From Hydractinia symbiolongicarpus (lineage: Eukaryota; Cnidaria; Hydrozoa; Anthoathecata; Hydractiniidae), in the NCBI RefSeq assembly GCF_029227915.1, contig NC_079880.1, forward strand, positions 13,660,001-13,724,000: a stretch of 64,000 bases of DNA. The letters are read 5' to 3'. The notes below the pieces were generated by a model that worked only from the letters and a program-made list of their open reading frames with translations, had not been told where the DNA came from and ran no database searches. Below, in pieces: positions 56,401 through 64,000 of the stretch; the stretch's first letter is position 1; every line of letters starts with the position of its first letter. A program made the position numbers and the translations under genes.

Positions 56401-59269
56401 CAGGGATCAATTCCTTGTTTAATGATCTACCATGGTATTCTGCTCCACAATCGAAGACTACTCTGATCTTATTCTTCTTTTCATTATAAACTGCATGATG
56501 GGGGATATACCAAGACTTCCCAGGAGATGCAGGTAGCACGGCTTTTCTTGCATAGCCTTTATCTATGATGTTCTTCATGAACCTTTGGTATTCAGCTAGG
56601 AATTTCGTATTTCGTATAAATCTTTCCTTTAAATGCATCAGTCTTCTCAGCACAACGTTTCTGTTGTCAGGCATCAACAAGTCTTTGTTTCGGAATGGCA
56701 AAGGCAGTTCATAATGACTTCCAACCTTGCCTGCTTTTGACTCCATTATGGTTAGAAATGTTTTATCTTCTATTGACATTTCTTCTAGATTAAATTCTAT
56801 GTTGCTGCGAGGCGACAATCTTGCCTCCGTAAAATCTGAAAGGTACAACTTTTCAAGCATGTTACTAATATGAGTTTCTTTCACACTACTTTTTGATTCA
56901 AAATGATGCTTAGCAATTCCGTTGTTTCCTATGTCGTTCACAGCAATTTTATGACAAGATTTGATAGAATAATTATTTTTACCTTCTGACTTGATTGGTC
57001 CTACAATGCACCATCCAAGTATGGTTCGGTATGCATATGGGCCACCATCTTGACTGGGCAGCACATCCACTGGTTCAAGTGCCTTTGCACAATTTGCGCC
57101 AATCAACAAGTCAACATCAAACTTCCGGATTCTAAAGTGTGGATAAACCTGTTCCAAGTATTTCCATTGTGATAACTTATCGGTAGTTGCTATATCATCT
57201 TTATCTACGGGCAGTTCTCTTCTTGTGTATGCCTTGGGTAACATGAACGGGATATTTTCAAATTGTGTGCTAATTCCTTCAATTATCAAATCTTCTATTG
57301 CCTCAGATTTAACAGTTTCTGTTCCGTTAATTGTTTTAATGGCTAATGATGTTTCAGCACCACTGACGTCCAATCTCTTGACTAGATCTGTCGTTACAAA
57401 CGAAGCTTGGCTGCAATTATCCAGCATGGCTAAGGTAGTCACACTCTTACCAGTAGATTTATGTGATACCTTTACTGGCACTATGCAAAGACTGATAACT
57501 TCACCAACGTTTAAAGAATTGCATGATTTTGACAATCCAGTGACATTGCTCTTAACAGATTCCTTCTCTTCGGTGCTTTCTTTGTTTTCTTCCTTATCCT
57601 TGGAGTCACTTCTTTTCCTAAATCTAAAGCCATGCAAGCCAGTAGGATGGTTTCCTTTACAAATGGTACATTTGCGTCGATGTGGACAGGATTTTGCGTT
57701 GTGTTCGTCGGTTATTGGATCGTAACAGCCATAGCATAATCTTTTTCGTCCAAGAAATTTGCTTCTGTCCTCTATGGTATAACTCAGAAACAGTTTACAG
57801 TCATCTAAATCATGCTTAGCAGAACAAGCAGGGCACAGCCTTTTAATGTCATTTGACGATCTATAGTTGGTATTCATAGCAAAGCTTTTGTAAGATTTCC
57901 TCTTATCAGGTAACTTTTCCTTTGTGTTAGTAAACTGCTTAAGTGCGTTCCTTGAAAATAGCGGATCATTTATCAAGGTAGACTCCTGCTCAATAAAGTC
58001 AATGAAATCCTCTAAACTAGGTTCTGAAAGGTGCTTATGACGTTTTATCATAACCTTGCGGTTCCAACGATCCGTCAAAGAACCTGGCAACTTGGAAACG
58101 AGAGCACATATGGTATCAGGGGTATCCAACACATTCCAGTCCCTCCCAATTACAATGCTCTGGCACTTTATTAAGAAACTGAAAAAATCTCTGAACCCTT
58201 TTGCGTCGTTGAACTTTAACTGAGGCCAATCTCTTATTTCCTTTCTGTAATTAGCTAGAATAATATGGGGATTCCCATACCTTTTTGTCAGAAGTTCAAT
58301 AGCGTTTTCATAACCAACCTCAGGGGGGTGCTGTATGCAATATCGAATAAGTTCTCTAGGTTCACCTGTTGTAAACTTTATAAGTCTGGTTAACCTGCCT
58401 CTGGGATCATCTACCTTTGATTCTACAACCTCCTTAAACATAGCCATAAAATAATTAAAATTTAGTGGGTCTCCATTGAATGGCTCAATGTCAACTTCTG
58501 GTGCAGATTGTAGTTTTAACAACTTAAACAAGATACTACTTTCATCATCAACTCTCGAATTCATACCTTCATCTATCCTGCGTTGATACCGCTCTACATC
58601 TGGTTGGCTGCGTTGACATCTTTGCACGCGCTTCAGATTTCGGTCCAGGACACCCAAACGTGCTTTGAGTTGAGACACCTCCTCTAAGTTTTTTAACTCT
58701 TCCGATTCCAGAGCAAATCTTTGTCTTTCATTTCTGAAATCTCCTTCACTCATACGTTCGGTTTTCTCCACTTTCTTATTAAATCGTTCTTGAAACGATT
58801 CGGATGATGCCTTTGTGTGGGACTTGCTAGACGCTCTATCCTTTCGGCTATCGTGCGATTTCAGACTTTCACATTCTTGCTTTTCTTTCAACTCTCTAAT
58901 TTGGTTGATGGCACGATGTTTGAAATCAAATATTTTTTCGTCTTTGTCGTCGTACCAATTTTGATCATCGCGCCTCTCTTCATCAGTAAAGAGTGGGACG
59001 CATTGTTCGTGAACATTTTCAAACTTTTTTACCAAGTCGTTGAATCTTAATAACGTTTCTTCTATCGTCGTTATGCTCCCGAAGCCCACTAAGTTGTCTA
59101 TTTCGGACGACCTTCTCATCAACCGCCTGAATATTCTTTCTCGTTCTTCTAACAGACACTGAAGTTTAAAGGATCTTCCCTTTTCTGTTAGTTTGACGAC
59201 TCTTCTTTCTTCGTCATCATTAACGGGAGATGCTTCAATCTCTGGTCGGGTCTCTTTCGTTACTGACAT
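53486..59269 (-). CDS. BEL/Pao Gag-Pol polyprotein, uninterrupted
   Basis: The frame starts at ATG 59269-59267, shortly after the 5' LTR, and runs 1927 codons without a stop. Domains in order: a coiled, charged Gag start; a DUF1759-like Gag region (about residues 260-430, FNGDP.NFNYFM); cysteine-rich knuckles (CPACSAKHDLDDC to CTICKGNH, about 477-545); a Pao-type aspartic protease region with MLDNCSQASF near 615; RT with FYVDDML (YVDD at about 1061-1064); RNase H; integrase with an HHCC box ending KCTIC near 1591; the core acids in LDCFGPF, RSDNGSNF and GVWERQ; and a C-terminal DUF5641-like region (WPLARIVSV). The protein would assemble particles, copy the RNA and integrate the DNA. The protease DNC triplet differs from a plain DSG/DTG. 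All catalytic residues I can name are present. Confidence 0.95.
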   Translation of the reverse strand: MSVTKETRPEIEASPVNDDEERRVVKLTEKGRSFKLQCLLEERERIFRRLMRRSSEIDNLVGFGSITTIEETLLRFNDLVKKFENVHEQCVPLFTDEERRDDQNWYDDKDEKIFDFKHRAINQIRELKEKQECESLKSHDSRKDRASSKSHTKASSESFQERFNKKVEKTERMSEGDFRNERQRFALESEELKNLEEVSQLKARLGVLDRNLKRVQRCQRSQPDVERYQRRIDEGMNSRVDDESSILFKLLKLQSAPEVDIEPFNGDPLNFNYFMAMFKEVVESKVDDPRGRLTRLIKFTTGEPRELIRYCIQHPPEVGYENAIELLTKRYGNPHIILANYRKEIRDWPQLKFNDAKGFRDFFSFLIKCQSIVIGRDWNVLDTPDTICALVSKLPGSLTDRWNRKVMIKRHKHLSEPSLEDFIDFIEQESTLINDPLFSRNALKQFTNTKEKLPDKRKSYKSFAMNTNYRSSNDIKRLCPACSAKHDLDDCKLFLSYTIEDRSKFLGRKRLCYGCYDPITDEHNAKSCPHRRKCTICKGNHPTGLHGFRFRKRSDSKDKEENKESTEEKESVKSNVTGLSKSCNSLNVGEVISLCIVPVKVSHKSTGKSVTTLAMLDNCSQASFVTTDLVKRLDVSGAETSLAIKTINGTETVKSEAIEDLIIEGISTQFENIPFMLPKAYTRRELPVDKDDIATTDKLSQWKYLEQVYPHFRIRKFDVDLLIGANCAKALEPVDVLPSQDGGPYAYRTILGWCIVGPIKSEGKNNYSIKSCHKIAVNDIGNNGIAKHHFESKSSVKETHISNMLEKLYLSDFTEARLSPRSNIEFNLEEMSIEDKTFLTIMESKAGKVGSHYELPLPFRNKDLLMPDNRNVVLRRLMHLKERFIRNTKFLAEYQRFMKNIIDKGYARKAVLPASPGKSWYIPHHAVYNEKKNKIRVVFDCGAEYHGRSLNKELIPGPDFTNHLIGVLNRFREGTIAVMADIESMYFQVFVTEHQRSFQRILWWDKNDKEMTKPVEYEMNVHIFGATSSASCSNYALKKTALDNQGKFGTDAAETLLKNFYVDDMLKSKDNLGETISLMKNVTSMCKAGGFRLTKFVSNNKEVLLSIPEDDRKTGFTDCELLSGDTDLPSDSTLGITWDIEMDCFKFKIELKKTPYSRRGMLSMLSTLYDPLGFLAPFLVRGKIILQELCSMSLNWDDPAPEDNCNDWNRWKDCIQPLEGFRIPRCFKPKKFGKIVHSSIHYFSDASEFAYGQATYLRIVNESGRVHVCLVMGKARVAPLKFVSMPRLELTAATLSVKIASLLRQELRLLCINEYFWTDSQVVLGYLKNQTKRFKVFVANRIEIIRSNSKIDDWNYVPSNENPADIASRGSDASKDKQVKMWFRGPEFLWNDQSSWKLSKHAAEVDENDPEVKKVKVNACLVTNDLMSTLEERMSCWKKIKRVMAWILLFADRIKTIKPGDASTKGIIDVERLKCAERKIMQLTQEKYFKTELRNLLSGKINVKNKLSKLNPFVDSQGLLRVGGRIERSGLDKEHVHPIIMPKDSQTSMLIIRYCHQNVAHAGRGITINKVRSYGIWIVNINALTRKVIHKCTICRSLRGRAGEQKMADLPKERFNEAPPFSYCGLDCFGPFLIKVRRSEMKRYGVLFTCLSSRAVHIEIASSLETDTFILALRRFVGRRGNVRYLRSDNGSNFVGSDNELKRAFLEMDHEKIKFFLNELNADWIWNFNPPAASHMGGVWERQIRSARQILTSLLKTHGSSLDDESLNTLLIETEAILNSRPLTVDTLSDANSFIPISPSNILTMKSDVVLPPPGEFPKPDVYSRKRWRRVQHIANEFWIRWRKEFLSTLQERRRWNTIKRNFEVGDIVILKDSTMFTVRNRWPLARIVSVVSDKHGIVRIVNIRMSGSRVVMQRPISKVVLLLENE

Positions 59270-59320
59270 CCTTTTGAATAGCGATTCCAACGAATCCAGT
59301 GTTACTTATATTTCTACTTT

Positions 59321-59887
59321 TGTAGGTGCTTGGAAATTATAGACACGATTCCAACGGAGTATTTAATAATCTTACTCGCTAAACAAACAGAATACAAGGC
59401 GAAGTTTAAGCAACAAATTACACATGTAAGATGACATAAAATATAATAAGAAATAAACACTTACTAGAAATATAGTGGCGTAAGCCAAGCCAACTACAAG
59501 TGAGAGAAAACAACTGATAATGTAACTGAGATACAGGACAACTCCTGTGATGTGCGAATATAAATTACTAATTCACTCAACAGCGAATGTATTTCTGAAG
59601 TTTATGTCCGACCTAGTCGCTACATGCTGAAGACTGCTAGCACAAAAAAAGGATGTGCAAGATGTGCAAAAAAAAAACAGACTCAAGGGGAAAATTTAAC
59701 TAAAAATAGTATCAAAATTACAATCATTCTTTTACATAATTAACACGGGACATCACAACACAAAACTAACGAATATAATGCATCTCGTACTCCACCGCAG
59801 AGCTAACTCTACAGCAGAGCACAAACGGGACAACACAAGGACAACACAAATTACATAATAAATATAAATTTCAATACGGCAGGAACA
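59321..59887 (-). repeat. 5' LTR of BEL/Pao element
   Basis: 567 bp, followed on the plus strand by GTTAT (59888-59892). On the element's own strand the leader after the LTR starts AAAGTAGAAATATAAG. A standard TGG-type primer site is not directly adjacent. Confidence 0.95.
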
Positions 59888-61136
59888 GTTATTCCTCTCA
59901 CTCCATTAGTGAGAGGACGGTAAAGTCAAGCATTGAATCAATGTTATTGAATGGATCAAGACAATCAAGACTACCAGTCCTTTTTCAACTGCACTAGTAA
60001 CCCCAGACGCTTTCCATCCACTAATAATCGTGTTTCGGCCATCTGATTTGGTCATTTCATTGAACAGGTCAACCAACCATTGTGCATGTAGAGGCTTCAA
60101 TATGGAGAGCTTCAAGGGAATGTCGATGTTATGGAACAACCTCCCTTCATCTAACTGCATGGTTATCTGTGTACTGTACCAGTCATTGCATTTATTTTTC
60201 ATAAAATTTTTAGCAAATCCATTAACTGTCAAGTCAAGTGGCTGAGAAATGTGAGTCGTATTAGCAGGCACACATGATATTTCGATGTTGTGTTCACGAA
60301 ATCCAAAACAGTAGCTGTCATCTGTACAGTGAATACATCCACTATTACCAATGCTTTTTGTTCGTTGGCCAGATTTTGATCGTTACATCCTCATCTCGAA
60401 TTTTTGCGATGTATGGGACTAAAATCTCCTCTATTAATTTGCATGCTTCTTTCTCGTTGCTGTAGTGTGTTTTGTTGACGCTTAGTGAGAAATCGTCTGG
60501 AAACTGAAACCAGGGTACACTCTTACTTGTTTTCCCTCCATAAATAAGTTGCATGGGCAAATAATTGTTTGACAGTGAGATAGAAAACGTAGCGGTAATG
60601 GTTCTCTTGTCAGTGCTTCCGTTGATTACTACGTTTAATGAACATCTTTTTGCTAAAGTTGCACAACCTACTGGAACATACTTTGTAGGCGTCTGATCGA
60701 CGAACAGTACTTTCATTAAGTTTCGGGAAGTTCGACTTGAACTTTCTCACACAAGCTAAGTTCCTATTCTCAGTTGCATATTTTTCAAGCGATCCTCCGG
60801 CGTGTAAGTCTTGTAGTTTCCTCGCTTTTATGGAGAAATTGTAAGAAAATCATTTTTTCAAGAAGGACTGTGTGTCTTGAGTTAATGGTTCCAATAAATT
60901 TCAAGTCATACTATGTATATTTTATTCTTACCTGTTGCATGTTCGTTTCTCGCCATATCGCTATTAGTTACATATGAATACTGACCAAACAACCCAACAA
61001 TGAAATACGATACTGTGTGCAAGTTTCTTAGTATGGTTTCTACTAGCACCTTTTTCGACACTTTATCAAGACTATTATTAAACACGCAATATAAAGTACA
61101 AGTGTCAAAAGTAAATACTAGCTTCCATCATTCACG

Positions 61137-61781
61137 ATGACGATGAATTATGAAAAGACAAGCGAGTTTACCGCTGCCGTCAGAGGTTATCACTTCTATC
61201 GAAATATTTGGCGTCCATACATGACCGAAAAACTGGAGTGCTATCATAAATTTGGAAACGTGTTTGATATGTTTGCAATTAAAACTTGCGAAGCCAGTGG
61301 AGAAGTTGTTGGTCACCTACCTCGAGAGATTTCGCGCGCTACAAAGTCTCTGTTGGATCGTGGAGCGAAGGTTTCTGCAGAGCAGTCACGCTCGCCCCAA
61401 GTTCAAGGGGGTCTTGAGATAGCATGTGAAGTTATAGTAAAAATGCCAACAACAGTGAAAAATCAAGTGCTGTTGGGACGATATTTAGAAATTATCAAAG
61501 ACCTGTATGCTGAACCCAAGAACGAAATGATTTTAGGAAGCTTCCTTACGCCAGAACAACAACAAAAACAGCTGATGGTAAGACAACTTCATAGAGAGAA
61601 AGCAAAAGATTCGCGAGCAAGAGTACCAAAAAGAGCATGTCATGATATTACCCATTGTAATCGACTACTGTTTTTAAAAAGTAAATGTAGCTGCAATGGT
61701 GTTTTATTTTTTTTCTTTCTCTCTCCACCAACCCACACGCATACGTCAACGTTTCAGATATTATTTAAAAGTACTTTCTAA
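61137..61781 (+). CDS. HIRAN-like protein, passenger ORF of the pogo-like element
   Basis: The 214-codon frame starts at ATG 61137 (a second ATG follows two codons later). Residues about 10-110 form a HIRAN-like module: FTAAVRGYHFYR, an FDMFAIK box, VGHLPREISRATKSLLDRGA and a GGLEIACEV segment, followed by a helical YLEIIKDLY..P and ILGSF tail. HIRAN domains bind DNA ends in HLTF/Rad5-type proteins, so binding to DNA is a reasonable guess. The last about 45 residues (low-complexity FFFF, HTHT) look non-coding and probably run into an intron. It lies between the transposase (opposite strand) and the right terminus, and a broken paralog sits in the same position relative to a related terminus at 35498-36488. 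Confidence 0.65.
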   Translation: MTMNYEKTSEFTAAVRGYHFYRNIWRPYMTEKLECYHKFGNVFDMFAIKTCEASGEVVGHLPREISRATKSLLDRGAKVSAEQSRSPQVQGGLEIACEVIVKMPTTVKNQVLLGRYLEIIKDLYAEPKNEMILGSFLTPEQQQKQLMVRQLHREKAKDSRARVPKRACHDITHCNRLLFLKSKCSCNGVLFFFFLSPPTHTHTSTFQILFKSTF

Positions 61782-61994
61782 GAAAACTGGGTAAGAGGTT
61801 ATCGTGAAAGTGATGCAATAAGAGAAAAAACATTTCGTGCACTTTTTACATAACGAATTGGCTTGCTACGTGTTAAAAATGCCATTGTTTGGTTTTGATT
61901 CTGAAATTCAGCAAACGTTAAAAAAAGAAAAAAATTCAAATTTTTGACGAGGATTTAATTTTGCGAAAATGGCCCAATTTCGCGAAATCCCCGG

Positions 61995-62014
61995 GAAAAT
62001 TAATTCCTTTAAAG
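61995..62014 (-). repeat. Right terminal inverted repeat of pogo-like element
   Basis: Pairs with 52498-52517 and is followed by TA at 62015-62016. Related to the terminus at 36469-36488 (17 of 20). Confidence 0.8.
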
Positions 62015-62504
62015 TAGCCTAAGCATTTAGCCTATGTACCGAGCTATGCGAAATAAATATGAAGTTAACAAAAAAATGGCATAATCTAACGTTTTCGTAG
62101 TATCAAAGAGTTTTCACTGGTTCTTAACTTCATCTTGCATGAGTTTAACAGTTTGCTTTAGGGTAAGCTTTCCACCTTCTTTACTTCGGTATATTATAGA
62201 TCGACTTTGCGTTCTGAATGTGTATTCTTCTCGATTACCAATCCACAGTCGATTCTTACATTTGTCAACATTTTCTTCTTGATTGTCTTTTTTAAATTGT
62301 CATGCCTTGTTTTAAATTGTAATCATAATATTCTTTAGCTCTTTGACCATTTACTTTAGATTTTCGTTTTTCCGTTATTTTTTTGTATAATTCATTTGTG
62401 CCTATTTAATTCATTTCGAATTGCTTTAATATTTATTGTTCTGTGTTGTGTTCTGTCGCTGTTGCATTTTTCTGCCTCTTTACGGTCAATGTTTTTAGGA
62501 AATC

Positions 62505-62640
62505 CTTGCAAAAAGGAGGATTTTGCTTTCTTGAAAAATCTTGAGGGTTGCAACCTCTGACTATAGTAGAACCAGCTGTCATTAGACAAGAAATATCATT
62601 ACAGCTAGCTGTTTTTTCACTTTATCATCAATAATTAAAC
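62505..62640 (+). repeat. Dispersed repeat family D, copy 3
   Basis: Copy with hairpin GAGGGTTGCAACCTC at 62543-62557 and the shared words GTCATTAGAC and CATTACAGCTAGCTGTTTT. Confidence 0.72.
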
Positions 62641-64000
62641 TTCTCAGTTTCACATTCTGCTTAATCTATGATTCCCGTTTTTCCGCTGGATTTTACCAAT
62701 ATATTACACAAAAGTTCAATTTCTATCGAATTGACATTTTCTTGCTTTATTGATCACGCAGTCCTTTACGTAAAGGAGACATAAAAGGTGATTTGGTTTT
62801 TGGAAAGTTGCGACAAGTACCCGATGGATGTTTCTTTATCGGCCCTTAATGCTTTCAAATCAGTATTTGACTTAACACTGACCCTACTGCTCGCAATTGT
62901 GCAATACAAATCTTTGTTTTGTACAAATATAGAATCCAAAAACGAAGCCTTGTTAGATATTGTGTATTGTAATTTTGCGCCAGTGTTATATGCTTATGAG
63001 TGGTGATTGTAACGTTATAATCGCAACTGTTAAATGTAACACGCACTTCAAGATTGCTAAACAGTATTTACACTGGTGCAGTTCTTGCGTCTGTCTAGAA
63101 TTGAATTACTTGTTTCTCGTTGACCCTGACATAAATCCCGCAACTCAGCAAACGCATCATTTTTTGATTACATTATACGATTGTCAATAGTTCCAGATAT
63201 CAGCCAATGTTCGACTATCCCATCCTCATTATTATCTAAATTATGTTTTTACCCTTTCTTATTTTTGAGATTCCAAGCATTTTATGTAACAATAATAATA
63301 ATAATAATTATAATAATGTTCTTGTTGTTCGTTTCTCCTTCTTTTCCATCTCTGTTTCGTGACTATCGCCATCGAAGAAATATTTAACATGCATCAATGA
63401 GTTCATTTCTCTATTCCTATAGTACCAGTAAAAACATCTTAAAAAATCACCCATTGCCCATGTGAATCTACGAATCTTGTAGCTTGATATTCATGCAGCT
63501 CAAATGGATTTTGGGAGATTTCAATTGGTCGTCGACATCTCTTACATAACAGACTTTAGTAGTCTTTCTTTTCATGTCAAAAATGAGGTCAACCGTGACG
63601 TGTGTCTAATCACCAAGTTTAGACGTGTCGGCCACAATTTGCTGGATGTACAGAGGCGCATACTTAGGGATTGGCTCTCTGATCGGATATTAGCCTTCTT
63701 CTCATTTATTCAGCCGTGCTCTATATGTCTTAACCCTTTTAAATTTTTCAACAATTTTCTAAACATCAAATAAAAAATAGTTTACCCCCTAAAATGTCAA
63801 TTTTTTATAAAATCAAGGCTTGGATCTCTAACGGCGATCGCTTTATTTCGTCATATTATTAAAAGTTTTATAAGTGCTTTTGAATAAAACCACAGAAAAT
63901 ATGTTCCACTTTGCCTGCCACATCCAGTTAGCGTTGTGGTACTACTGGGCTTATATTAAGGACCAACATAACACGTAGTTTAAATGTAATGATCCCTGTG
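62641..64000. other. No recognised gene; (AAT)n microsatellite at 63290-63317
   Basis: Plus-strand open frames at 62788-63006 and 63504-63773 have no family resemblance. The second (89 codons, hydrophobic and basic) could be an exon but I cannot support it. A simple AAT repeat of about 28 bp is at 63290-63317. Confidence 0.45.

Larger units (their letters stand above)
52858..59887 (-). mobile_element. BEL/Pao LTR retrotransposon, intact and very young
   Basis: LTRs of 567 bp at 52858-53424 and 59321-59887 start TGTAGG and end GGAACA on the plus strand, so the element on its own strand has TG..CA ends. I find one difference between them (G at 53182, A at 59645). A perfect 5-bp duplication GTTAT lies at 52853-52857 and 59888-59892. 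One uninterrupted minus-strand polyprotein occupies the interior. All features fit a recently inserted, possibly still autonomous copy. It is nested in the pogo-like transposase gene, so it is younger than that element. Confidence 0.96.
52710..60960 (-). pseudogene. DDE_1 (pogo/Tigger) transposase, frameshifted and split by the BEL element
   Basis: On the minus strand an N-terminal piece near 60800 (KRGNYKTYTPEDRLK) resembles a helix-turn-helix start. The DDE domain follows from 60716: LFVDQTPTK (first D), VIVDVFT (second D) and ISQPLDLTVNGFAK (third D), the DDD arrangement of pogo-type transposases. Shifts near 60370, 60300 and 59960 break the frame. The C-terminus continues beyond the BEL insertion: an acidic tail (SDLEWECEEIERNAFVAFI) ends in Asp residues at a TGA at 52710-52712. 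The BEL element sits between 52858 and 59887 within this gene. Intact transposase would cut and paste the element at TA sites. Confidence 0.75.
52498..62014 (-). mobile_element. Pogo/Tigger-like DNA transposon carrying a HIRAN-like ORF, split by a BEL/Pao insertion
   Basis: The left end CTTTAATGGGATTAATTTTC and the right end GAAAATTAATTCCTTTAAAG are inverted repeats (18 of 20). Each is flanked by TA (52496-52497 and 62015-62016), the target duplication typical of Tc1/mariner/pogo elements. Both subterminal regions hold several TTCGCGAA words. Inside are a minus-strand DDE_1-type transposase relic and, on the plus strand near the right end, a HIRAN-like ORF. A 7030-bp BEL/Pao element plus 5-bp duplication interrupts it; without this the transposon is about 2.5 kb. 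A 16-bp word TAGCCTAAGCATTTAG occurs at 52470-52485 and again at 62015-62030, perhaps a local repeat at the target. Confidence 0.8.

Noticed and set aside
57225-57725. 166-codon plus-strand frame inside the BEL element
   Set aside because: It is antisense to the protease region of the intact polyprotein and has no domain of its own.
52470-62030. A 16-bp target-site duplication TAGCCTAAGCATTTAG around the pogo-like element
   Set aside because: The left copy lies 12 bp away from the terminus and pogo-type elements duplicate TA, which is present at both ends. The longer word is more likely a local repeat.

Overview
The window looks like accessory, repeat-dominated nuclear DNA of an invertebrate animal. 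It is strongly A+T rich by eye. Introns follow GT-AG rules, and almost every long reading frame belongs to a eukaryotic transposable element. Several families (Ty3 elements with an N-terminal C2H2 motif, HIRAN-like multicopy ORFs, a multi-exon DDE-like family, Mutator-like relics) are ones I associate with cnidarians. A hydrozoan-type cnidarian is therefore my best guess, as an inference and not a proof. I see no bacterial operons, rRNA or CRISPR.

Layout. 0.3-3.8 kb holds a decayed CR1/L2/Jockey-type LINE (PHD-finger ORF1, then endonuclease-RT). 4.17-9.52 kb holds a complete Ty3/gypsy element with identical 116-bp LTRs whose ends are TAGA..TCTA, and a 5-bp target duplication. 10.49-15.42 kb is a DNA transposon bounded by inverted repeats and a TTA duplication. 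It carries a nine-exon minus-strand gene with a DDE-like triad, now broken. 16.3-17.2 kb has primase-like and zinc-finger fragments. 17.4-19.3 kb is a satellite with a dimeric period near 690 bp. 19.4-24.15 kb is simple and composite tandem repeats plus a tRNA-like unit. 24.3-31.1 kb is a minus-strand Helentron-type Helitron with a 2A-like motif, an OTU protease, an HUH Rep and a PIF1 helicase, interrupted by two stops and one frameshift.

31.8-44.8 kb is a mosaic: a second tRNA-like unit, a MITE, minisatellites, one end of a HIRAN-carrying transposon, a Mutator-like relic, a Penelope-like RT relic with two hammerhead-ribozyme-like motifs, a tRNA-derived SINE and a broken ubiquitin-protease-like fragment. 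Host-like genes are few. 47.18-48.2 kb is a two-exon secreted Cys/Pro-rich protein, and 51.3-52.0 kb is a signal-peptide exon plus a tectonin-type lectin exon.

52.5-62.0 kb is a nested pair: a pogo/Tigger-like transposon (TA duplication, TTCGCGAA-rich ends) that also carries a HIRAN-like ORF, split by a 7-kb BEL/Pao retrotransposon. That retrotransposon has LTRs differing at one position in 567 and an uninterrupted 1927-residue polyprotein. It is the youngest-looking and probably the only intact autonomous element here.

Two architectures are most worth following up: the TIR element with the multi-exon DDE-like gene, and the pogo-like family in which a HIRAN-like ORF sits beside the right end at two separate loci.
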